A stretch of DNA of 64,000 bases from Leeuwenhoekiella nanhaiensis. GTDB taxonomy: Bacteria > Bacteroidota > Bacteroidia > Flavobacteriales > Flavobacteriaceae. Both the position numbers and the translations under genes were made by a program. The DNA lies in NCBI RefSeq assembly GCF_002744755.1, contig NZ_KZ319287.1:558001-622000 (forward strand). The letters run 5' to 3'. The notes beneath the pieces were generated by a model that was given only the letters and a program-made list of their open reading frames with translations, did no database searches and was not told the origin of the DNA. Positions 53,080-61,800 of this stretch are shown piece by piece (the stretch's first letter is position 1; every line of letters starts with the position of its first letter).

Positions 53080-54005
53080 TCAATACCAAAGCTTCAAATA
53101 CCGCATTTATTAAAGCTGAAGCTAAGCGACTCGGGTTTATGTCTTGTGGGGTTTCTAAAGCTGAATTTTTAGAGACCGAAGCGCCGCGCCTTGAAGACTG
53201 GCTTTCTAAAAACCGCAACGGAGAGATGGCATATATGGAAAACCATTTTGACAAGCGGCTGGACCCAACTTTGCTCGTTCCCGGTGCCAAGAGTGTTGTT
53301 TCCCTATTGTTTAATTATTTTCCGAAGGAACAGCAACGCGAAGATTCCTTTAAGATATCGAAATATGCCTACGGTACCGACTACCATTTTGTGATTAAAG
53401 ACAAACTGAAAGAATTGCTTTTCAGCATCAACGAAAAAATAGGTAAGGTTGAAGGCAGGGCTTTTGTTGACTCGGCACCGGTATTAGATAAAGCCTGGGC
53501 TGCTCGAAGCGGATTGGGATGGATTGGTAAAAACAGCAACCTGCTTACCAAACAGGTGGGCTCGTATTATTTTATAGCCGAATTGATCATAGATCTCAAT
53601 TTAGATTACGATACTCCTGTGACCGATCATTGCGGTTCGTGCACCGCCTGCATTGATGCCTGCCCTACTGATGCCATTGTTGATCCGTATGTGGTAGATG
53701 GCAGCAAATGCATTAGTTATTTTACCATTGAATTAAAGAATGAAATCCCGGCCTATGCGCAGGATAAGATGGAAGACTGGATGTTTGGCTGTGATATTTG
53801 CCAGGATGTTTGTCCGTGGAATCGCTTTTCAAAACCCCATAACGAGCCACTTTTTCAACCCCGGCCTGAGATTATAAGCAATTCTAAAAACGACTGGAAA
53901 GAACTCACACAGGAAGTCTTTTCTGAAATTTTTAAAAAGTCTCCGGTTAAGCGCACTAAATACAGCGGCTTGATGCGCAACATCTCATTTTTATCTGAAG
54001 AGTAG
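53076..54005 (+). CDS. queG: Epoxyqueuosine reductase QueG
   Basis: Catalyses the last step of queuosine synthesis in tRNA, reducing epoxyqueuosine with cobalamin and iron-sulfur clusters. The 309 residues are typical. Seen: '[22 protein letters not shown]' (the B12-binding part) and two ferredoxin motifs, Cys186-x2-Cys189-x2-Cys192-x3-Cys196 and Cys239-x2-Cys242-x3-Cys246-Pro. The start is TTG at 53076, overlapping the P450 TGA (TTGA); no better start exists nearby. The overlap implies translational coupling with an otherwise unrelated P450 gene. Confidence 0.93.
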   Translation: MINTKASNTAFIKAEAKRLGFMSCGVSKAEFLETEAPRLEDWLSKNRNGEMAYMENHFDKRLDPTLLVPGAKSVVSLLFNYFPKEQQREDSFKISKYAYGTDYHFVIKDKLKELLFSINEKIGKVEGRAFVDSAPVLDKAWAARSGLGWIGKNSNLLTKQVGSYYFIAELIIDLNLDYDTPVTDHCGSCTACIDACPTDAIVDPYVVDGSKCISYFTIELKNEIPAYAQDKMEDWMFGCDICQDVCPWNRFSKPHNEPLFQPRPEIISNSKNDWKELTQEVFSEIFKKSPVKRTKYSGLMRNISFLSEE

Positions 54006-54231
54006 TCTGTTAGTTAACTTGACAGCGCAGTTTATTACGACATCTTAACCAAAAGCTAAGTCTGAAAAGCAATTGACCTTTGCAAGTACCGTTAATTTCT
54101 AAATAAGCTGTTAATATTTTAAGCTATTCGTGTATATTGTCATACGTTTTTCAGAATTATAAGATCTCAAACGCTTGAGATTTTAAATTCTAATGCTATA
54201 GTAAAACCAAAACAATACGCTAGCAGATAGT

Positions 54232-55713
54232 ATGAATAAAATTATTAGTGCCATTCGCAAACCCAATCTTTCCTTTTGGCAAATCTGGAATATGAACGTA
54301 GGATTCTTCGGAATCCAGTTTAGTTTTGGGCTGCAGCAGACTGCGATTAATCCTATTTTCTCCTTCTTAGGTGCAGACCACGCCGAGTTACCGTTACTCA
54401 ATCTTGCCGGTCCCGTTACAGGCCTGATCATTCAGCCAATAATTGGAGCCATTTCAGATAAAACCTGGTTGCCCAAATGGGGAGGTCGTCGTAAGCCCTT
54501 CTTCCTGATCGGTGCGATTTTGGGAAGTTTGTGTTTGCTGGCCTTTCCGTATAGCTCAGAGCTTTGGTTTGCGGTGGGCTTGCTGTGGATTCTTGATGTG
54601 GGTAACAATACTGCGATGGAGCCGTATCGTGCTTTTGTTGGCGATAAGCTTAATGACGATCAGATTACTTTTGGTTACCAAATGCAAAGCTTATTTGTGG
54701 GTGCTGGTATTACCATTGCTAACTTCTCGCTTTTCCTCTTTCAGGATTGGTTTGGGGTAGCTGCTGAGGAGGGTGCCGCGCTTTGTTCAACCGGTACCGA
54801 AACCATTTCAAGTATTCCAACCTGGGTGTACTATTCGTTTTTCCTGGGGGCTTTCGCTTCTATTGCTACGGTGCTTTGGTCGGTGTGGAAAACCCCCGAA
54901 ATTCCCCCAACAGATGAAGACCTCGCCGAATTAAAACGGGAAAAGGCAGAGTCAACTTTTGCTTCGCGTTTGTTTGAGCCCATTATCGAAATTGCCGGTG
55001 CCATTGGTAAGATGCCAACAATGCTTAAGAAGTTGGCCGCGGTTTACTTTTTTCAATGGTATGCACTGTTTGTTTATTGGCAGTTTATCACGCCGATGTT
55101 GCGCAGCAGTATGTACGGTTTATCGCAGGAAGACAATACGCGTTTTGAGGGAATTATGGAAGCCTGCAGAAGCGGTGGTGTGATCGGGACCGGAGATACC
55201 GCATTTGCTCAAAATTTTCAGCAGGTGTCTGAACAGGCACTGGCGCAAACGGGATTGATGAACGGTACCTATAACTTTGTGACGATGATTGTGGCTCTGG
55301 CTCTAGTGCCATTCGCCAAAAAGTATGGTTCGCGAAATGTGTATGTGATTAGCTTATTGCTTACCGGCGTAGCTATGCTTAGTATGCCGTATATCAAAAA
55401 TGAATATGCGCTTTTGGCGCCCATGGTACTCTTTGGAATAGGCTGGGCGGCTATGATGGGTATCCCATATTCCATGGTTTCTAAGGTGATACCGGAAGAA
55501 AAACGCGGAGTCTATATGGGTATCGTTAATATGATGATTGTAATACCTATGCTGATTCAAACGGTAACTTTTGGTCCCATCATCAAGAATTTATTGAATG
55601 ACAATGCGGTAAATGCCATTTTATTCGGAGGAGTTTTCTTCATCATTGCTGCGCTTCTGGCGCTGCGATTGAAAAAGAGCTATTCTTCAGATAAAATCTA
55701 TATGCCTGAATAG
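54232..55713 (+). CDS. MFS transporter, sugar-type (SLC45/GPH-like)
   Basis: An inner membrane secondary transporter of 493 residues with 12 helices. The start 'LSFWQIWNMNVGFFGIQFSF' and 'GPVTGLIIQPIIGAISDKTW' followed by 'RRKPFFLIGAI' form the MFS motif A region of the SLC45 family of sucrose/maltose transporters. A longer loop (about 240-270) separates the halves, and 'GIGWAAMMGIPYSMV' marks the second half. A disaccharide substrate with proton symport is probable, not certain. It stands alone with a terminator. The 226 bases upstream hold nothing I can name. Confidence 0.82.
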   Translation: MNKIISAIRKPNLSFWQIWNMNVGFFGIQFSFGLQQTAINPIFSFLGADHAELPLLNLAGPVTGLIIQPIIGAISDKTWLPKWGGRRKPFFLIGAILGSLCLLAFPYSSELWFAVGLLWILDVGNNTAMEPYRAFVGDKLNDDQITFGYQMQSLFVGAGITIANFSLFLFQDWFGVAAEEGAALCSTGTETISSIPTWVYYSFFLGAFASIATVLWSVWKTPEIPPTDEDLAELKREKAESTFASRLFEPIIEIAGAIGKMPTMLKKLAAVYFFQWYALFVYWQFITPMLRSSMYGLSQEDNTRFEGIMEACRSGGVIGTGDTAFAQNFQQVSEQALAQTGLMNGTYNFVTMIVALALVPFAKKYGSRNVYVISLLLTGVAMLSMPYIKNEYALLAPMVLFGIGWAAMMGIPYSMVSKVIPEEKRGVYMGIVNMMIVIPMLIQTVTFGPIIKNLLNDNAVNAILFGGVFFIIAALLALRLKKSYSSDKIYMPE

Positions 55714-55734
55714 CATTGTAGTTTAAAATAGAAC

Positions 55735-55775
55735 AAAAAGCTAAATCCGCTTGTCTAAAGCAGGTTTAGCTTTTT
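55735..55775 (+). terminator. Terminator after the MFS transporter gene
   Basis: An 11-bp stem (55735-55745 region with 55765-55775) ending in T residues, about 22 bases after the stop. Confidence 0.75.
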
Positions 55776-55882
55776 CTGTTAATCTTAGGGTCTTCGGTTA
55801 AAATAAGCGGGGATAAAGCTAAGAATTTACTAGCCTGAACTAATAATAGCTCTATTTTTGTAGCAGAGCTAACGCGAATATT

Positions 55883-58186
55883 ATGAGTAAAGAAAGCAGA
55901 CGCCGAGAGGCATTGATCTATCACGCAAAACCTACGCCCGGTAAAATTGCCGTGGTGCCTACTAAAAAATATTCATCACAACGCGACCTTTCGCTGGCCT
56001 ACTCTCCCGGAGTAGCAGAGCCCTGTCTGGAGATTGAAAAAGACAAAGAGAACGTGTATAAATATACCGCCAAGGGTAATCTTGTTGCGGTTATTTCTAA
56101 CGGAACGGCCGTTCTGGGTTTAGGAGATATAGGTCCGGAAGCCGGTAAGCCGGTAATGGAAGGTAAAGGATTGCTCTTTAAGATTTTTGCCGGGATTGAT
56201 GTTTTTGATATCGAAGTAGATACCAAAAATGTAGATGAGTTTATTGCTACAGTAAAAAATATAGCACCCACTTTTGGAGGTATTAATCTTGAAGATATCA
56301 AGGCTCCCGAAGCTTTTGAGATTGAACGGCGTCTTAAGGAAGAGCTTGATATTCCGGTGATGCACGATGATCAGCACGGTACCGCGATTATTTCTGCCGC
56401 TGCTTTGCTTAATGCGACAGAGCTGGCAGATAAAAAAATGGAAGAAATCCGTATTGTGGTAAGCGGTGCAGGTGCTGCAGCAGTTTCCTGCACCCGCCTG
56501 TATAAAGCATTTGGGGCGAAAGCCGAAAATATTGTAATGCTCGATAGTAAGGGGGTTATTCGCAGTGATCGGGAAAATCTCAGTGGAGAAAAGGCTGAAT
56601 TTGCTTCAGACCGAAAGATTGATACGCTCGAAGAAGCAATGGTTGATGCCGATGTATTTATAGGTCTTTCCATTGCAGATATCGTTTCTCCCGAAATGCT
56701 AAAATCAATGGCGCCTAACCCTATTGTTTTTGCAATGGCAAACCCCAATCCCGAGATTGATTACAATCTGGCGATGGATACCCGTGAGGATATCATTATG
56801 GCGACGGGCCGGTCAGATCACCCCAATCAGGTGAATAACGTTTTAGGTTTCCCCTTTATCTTTCGGGGTGCCCTTGACGTGCGTGCTACCAAGATCAATG
56901 AAGATATGAAGATGGCTGCCGTAAAAGCTTTGGCCGAACTGGCAAAAGAATCGGTGCCTGAACAGGTGAATATCGCCTATGGAGAGACGCGTCTTAACTT
57001 CAGCAGAGAATACATCATTCCAAAGCCATTTGATCCCCGTTTAATTACTAAAGTGCCACCTGCAGTGGCCAAAGCGGCTATGGATAGTGGTGTGGCCCGC
57101 CAGCCTATCACAGACTGGGTTAAGTATGAAGACGAACTTTTAGATCGCATGGGCTCAGATAACAAGATTGTGCGTCTTATTCTTAACCGTGCTAAAACAG
57201 AGCCTAAGCGCGTAGTATATGCCGAAGCAGATCAACTTGATGTACTTAAGGCTGCTCAGATCATTTACGATGAAGGTATTGGTACTCCGGTGCTCTTAGG
57301 TAATCGCGAGACTATAATTGAGTTGATGGAAGAACTTGACTTTGACGCGAATATTGAAATTATTGATCCGAAAACCAAAGAAGAAAAACCCAAGCTTGAT
57401 AAATATGCGCAGATTTTCTGGAAAGAACGCAAGCGCAAGGGTGTGACGCTTTACGATGCTCAAAAGCTGTTAAGACAACGTAATTATTATGCGTCAATGA
57501 TGGTGAAGCAGGGAGATGCCGATGCAATGATTACCGGGTACAGCAGCAGTTACCCTTCAGCGGTAAAACCGGTGCTTGAGGTAATAGGTGCTGCGCCAAA
57601 CGTACAAAAAGTGGCTGCTGCAAACCTGATGAATACGAGCAGAGGTCCGCTGTTTTTGGCAGATACTTCTATAAATATTGAGCCTACGGCGAAAGAACTG
57701 GCTAAAATTGCCCTGATGACCGCCCGTACAGTGCGCCTTTTCGGGATGGAACCGGTGATTGCGATGATTTCGTATTCAAACTTTGGTTCTTCAAAAAATC
57801 CCCACGCAGATAAAGTGAGTGAGGCGGTGTCTTACCTACATAAGTATTATCCTGATCTTGCTGTAGACGGGGAGGTTCAGGCAGATTTTGCCCTCAATTC
57901 AGAAATGCTGAAGAGCAAATTTCCATTTTCTAAGCTTGCAGGCAAGAAGGTGAATACCTTTGTGTTTTCCAATATAGATTCGGCAAACATCACCTATAAA
58001 ATGATCAAAGAGCTTAATAAAGCAGATAATATTGGTCCGATTATGATGGGGATGAATAAGCCGGTACACGTACTGCAACTTGGGGCTTCAGTCGATGAAA
58101 TTGTAAATATGTCTGCCGTGGCGGTTATCGATGCGCAGCAAAAAGGCAAAAAACTTCAGGAGGAGTTAAAGGGAAAGATAAACTAG
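55883..58186 (+). CDS. maeB: NADP-dependent malic enzyme with phosphotransacetylase-like domain
   Basis: Decarboxylates malate to pyruvate with NADP reduction. The 767 residues have an N-terminal malic enzyme domain (about 1-425) with 'YSPGVAEPCLEI', 'MHDDQHGTAIISAAALLNA', 'VVSGAGAAAVSCTRLY' (nucleotide-binding loop) and 'MANPNPEID'. A C-terminal PTA-like domain (about 430-767) follows, with 'VVYAEADQLDVLKAAQIIYDEG' and 'NLMNTSRGPLFLADTSIN'. In MaeB proteins the PTA domain is regulatory, sensing acetyl-CoA. A TAnnTTTG element (TATTTTTG, 55853-55860) lies 22 bases before the ATG. It precedes ruvA and sprA, a conserved order in Flavobacteriaceae. Confidence 0.95.
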   Translation: MSKESRRREALIYHAKPTPGKIAVVPTKKYSSQRDLSLAYSPGVAEPCLEIEKDKENVYKYTAKGNLVAVISNGTAVLGLGDIGPEAGKPVMEGKGLLFKIFAGIDVFDIEVDTKNVDEFIATVKNIAPTFGGINLEDIKAPEAFEIERRLKEELDIPVMHDDQHGTAIISAAALLNATELADKKMEEIRIVVSGAGAAAVSCTRLYKAFGAKAENIVMLDSKGVIRSDRENLSGEKAEFASDRKIDTLEEAMVDADVFIGLSIADIVSPEMLKSMAPNPIVFAMANPNPEIDYNLAMDTREDIIMATGRSDHPNQVNNVLGFPFIFRGALDVRATKINEDMKMAAVKALAELAKESVPEQVNIAYGETRLNFSREYIIPKPFDPRLITKVPPAVAKAAMDSGVARQPITDWVKYEDELLDRMGSDNKIVRLILNRAKTEPKRVVYAEADQLDVLKAAQIIYDEGIGTPVLLGNRETIIELMEELDFDANIEIIDPKTKEEKPKLDKYAQIFWKERKRKGVTLYDAQKLLRQRNYYASMMVKQGDADAMITGYSSSYPSAVKPVLEVIGAAPNVQKVAAANLMNTSRGPLFLADTSINIEPTAKELAKIALMTARTVRLFGMEPVIAMISYSNFGSSKNPHADKVSEAVSYLHKYYPDLAVDGEVQADFALNSEMLKSKFPFSKLAGKKVNTFVFSNIDSANITYKMIKELNKADNIGPIMMGMNKPVHVLQLGASVDEIVNMSAVAVIDAQQKGKKLQEELKGKIN

Positions 58187-58262
58187 TTTTTGAGCAGTAT
58201 TCAAAGATTCTGCCGGAGCTGAATTATTTTAGTACATTTAAACCCCAAATCTTTTAGCACTT

Positions 58263-58844
58263 ATGATCACATTTTTAAGGGGCAGATTGATCGAAAAAAA
58301 TCACACCGATGTTGTCATAGAATGTCACGGCGTGGGGTATTTTGTCAACATCTCGCTGCACACCTTTTCGCTTTTACCGGAAGAGGAAAACATTATGCTG
58401 CACACCTATCTGCACATTAAGGAAGATGCGCACACCCTCTACGGTTTTGCTCAAAAGTCAGAACGGGAGATTTTTAAACTGCTTATTTCGGTTAGCGGAG
58501 TGGGGACTAGTATTGCGCGTACTATGTTGTCTTCTTTAGAACCTTCTCAGGTAAAACAAGCGATCGCTACCGGCGATGTTAAGACCATTCAGAGAGTTAA
58601 AGGAATTGGGGCTAAAACGGCACAGCGTGTTATTCTGGATCTAAAAGATAAAATTCTCAAAGTTTACGATATTGACGAAGTTTCGGCTGCGCCAAGCAAT
58701 ACCAATAAAGATGAAGCGTTATCTGCTTTAGAGACTTTAGGCTTTGCCCGAAAGCAGGCTGAGCGGGTGTGCGATGCTATTGTGCGTGATGAACCACAGG
58801 CAAGCGTTGAGCAGATTATAAAATTGGCACTTAAAAAACTATAG
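58263..58844 (+). CDS. ruvA: Holliday junction DNA-binding protein RuvA
   Basis: Binds the four-way junction as a tetramer and recruits RuvB. The 193 residues show the OB-like domain I ('ITFLRGRLIEKNHTDVVIECHGVGYFV'), domain II with two helix-hairpin-helix motifs ('ISVSGVGTSIARTMLSSL' and 'VKGIGAKTAQRVILDLKDK') and domain III ('DEALSALETLGFARKQAERVCD'). It lies 76 bases after maeB and directly before sprA. Confidence 0.96.
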   Translation: MITFLRGRLIEKNHTDVVIECHGVGYFVNISLHTFSLLPEEENIMLHTYLHIKEDAHTLYGFAQKSEREIFKLLISVSGVGTSIARTMLSSLEPSQVKQAIATGDVKTIQRVKGIGAKTAQRVILDLKDKILKVYDIDEVSAAPSNTNKDEALSALETLGFARKQAERVCDAIVRDEPQASVEQIIKLALKKL

Positions 58845-58850
58845 GAGACT

Positions 58851-61800
58851 TTGGGTACAAAACTACGCGGGTATTCTTTTCAAATTCTGTTTATTATAGG
58901 GGTGTTTTGCTGTCCCCTGGCTGTTTTTGCACAGGAAGAAGAAGAGCAGGATTCGGTTAAAACCGGCTTCTCTTACGGAAGACTCGCGCTCAAGAATCCC
59001 AACTCCATAGTCTCTAAATACACGTACGATCCGCTTACAGACCGGTATATCTACACCGAAAGTTTGGGGGGTTATAATATCAATTACCCTCGAATACTTA
59101 CCCCGGAAGAATTTAAAAAGCTCGTTCAGAAAGAGCGTATGCAGGCTTATTTTCAACAGAAAATTGCTGCAGTTGATGGCCGTACGGAAGAAGGTAAAGA
59201 AGATCAAAAAAGTCTGTTGCCTAATTTTTATGTGAATTCCGGACTTTTTGAAAGCATTTTTGGCGGCAATACAATTGAATTTATACCTACCGGTAATGTG
59301 GCTATGGATATAGGAGGTTTGTTTACCAAACAGGACAACCCCAGTTTTTCGCCGCGTAACCGTACCAATTTTAGTTTTGACTTTGACCAGCGTATCAGTC
59401 TGAGTTTGCTGGGTAAGGTAGGAACCCGTCTTCAGGTGAACGCGGTTTATGATACCGAATCTACTTTCAGCTTTCAAAACCAGATCAAACTCGAGTACAC
59501 GCCTAATGAGGATGATATCATTCAAAAAATTGAAGTGGGTAATGTGAATATGCCACTTAATTCTGCGCTTATTCAGGGTTCACAGAGTCTGTTTGGGGTA
59601 AAGACGCAGTTGCAGTTTGGTAAAACCACAATTACCGGTGTGTTTTCAGAGCAGCAGTCGCAAACCAATCAGGTGTTGGCTCAGGGCGATGGGACTATTC
59701 AGGACTTTCAGATATTCGCTTTGGAATATGATGAAAACCGGCATTATTTCTTAGCCCAGTATTTCCGGGATAATTACGATAAAGCTTTAGCCAATTATCC
59801 ATTTATCAACTCAAATGTTCAAATCACGCGTATTGAAGTTTGGGTAACCAATCGTACCCAGCGCTTTGAAAACACCCGAAACATTGTAGCGATACAGGAT
59901 ATAGGGGAGTCAAACCCCAATCAAATAGGTTTGCCTAACATTCCGGCAGGTTTTATCAACCTCCCTGCAGGTGCCTATCCCAGAAACTCAAGCAACGACT
60001 TTAATCCCTTTGGTCTAACCGGTAATGGGCAGACTGTTCTAAGCCCCGCGATACGCAGTTCGGCCACAGTAGATCAGGGTTTTGGCAACGTGCAAGTGGC
60101 AGATGGGTCTGATTATGTGTCTTTAGAAAATGCGCGTCAGCTTTCGCCTTCAGAATATACACTAGACAGTCAGCTGGGTTACATTTCGCTTAATCAGCGT
60201 TTAAACAACGACGAGGTCCTTGCCGTTGCTTTTCAATATACGGTTAATGGGGAGGTGTATCAGGTGGGGGAATTCGCTAATGACGGGGTAGATGCCACTA
60301 GTGGTGCATACCCGGATACCGATGGTGACGGAGTGCCCGATATCGTAGATGTAGACCCAGATGGTGACGGTATGAACAATAATGGTCAGGATACAGACGG
60401 CGATCAGATCGCAGATGCGGCAGATGCAGATCAGACCAATGGCCGCGACATCAATAATGACGGTATTCTTGATAGTTTTATAACTCCCGGTCAGGGAGGT
60501 ACTTCTCAGGCGCTGGTTGTAAAACTCCTTAAGAGTAACATCACCGATGTTAATGAGCCGGTTTGGGATTTAATGATGAAAAACATCTACGGTCTGGGAG
60601 TAGGTCAGCTGGAGAAAGATGGTTTCAGGATGAATATTGTTTACAATTCGCCGGCGCCCATCAACTACATTACTTCGGCAGAAGGAGGCCCCGCCCTGCC
60701 CGAAGATGTGGCAAACACTCCGTTGCTTAATGTTTTTAACCTGGATAATCTTACTCAGTTTGGTGATCCGCAGGAAGGTGGGGATGGCTTTTTTGATTTC
60801 CTGGAAGGTACCACGGTAAACGCACGTAATGGGAGCATAATTTTCACTTCCGTAGAACCGTTTGGAGAATACCTCTTCAATAAATTGCGCAGTCAACCTT
60901 CAGAGACCTACGGCAACCTCGACACCTATAATGCAAACCAGCGTAAATATGTGTACCGCTCCTTGTACAATTCCACAAAAACCATTGCACAGGATAATGC
61001 AGATAAAAACCTGTTTCAAATGCAGGGAACGTTTAAGTCTAAGCAGGAAGAGGGGATTCCCATAGGAGGATTTAATATTCCGCAGGGTTCTGTTACCGTA
61101 ACCGCCGGTGGGCGTGTGCTTCAGGAGGGGCTCGACTATTCGGTAGACTACCAGCGTGGGCGTGTGATTATTCTTGATCAGGCCTTGAAAGCTTCGGGGG
61201 TTCCTATTCAGGTTTCTACTGAAAATAACACCCTTTTCGGCCAGCAGACTAAACGGTTTACCGGTCTTAATGTAGAGCATCAATTCAATGAGAATTTCAT
61301 CGTTGGCGGAACCTTGATTAATCTTAATGAGCGGCCGCTTACCCAAAAAGCGACCTATAGTTTTGAGCCTATAAACAATACGATATTTGGCCTCAATGCA
61401 AACTTCTCAACCGAAGTTCCCTTTTTAACCCGTTTGGTTAATAAGTTGCCTAACATTGATACCGATGTGCCTTCAAACATTTCGCTTCGCGGGGAAGTAG
61501 CTTATCTGATTCCTGGGCAACCTAAGGTGACCAATTTTGGAGGAGAAGCCGCTTCCTATATTGACGATTTTGAAGGAGCTCAAACCTCGCTCGATATCAG
61601 CTCGCCATTGCAATGGTTTATGTCTTCAGCGCCCATTGGTTTTGGTGGGGAGTTTGATAATGGTGATTTGCGCACGGGTTATCGCAGGGCAAAAATGGCC
61701 TGGTACACTATAGACCCTATCTTTTATACCAATCAGCGACCAGACGGCATCACAGATGCAGATGTGTCTACCTATGCCACACGCCGGGTGTTTAGAGACG

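Noticed and set aside
58863-59525. Minus-strand frame of 220 codons opposite the start of sprA
   Set aside because: The plus strand encodes clear SprA with signal peptide; the antisense product shows no protein-like pattern.
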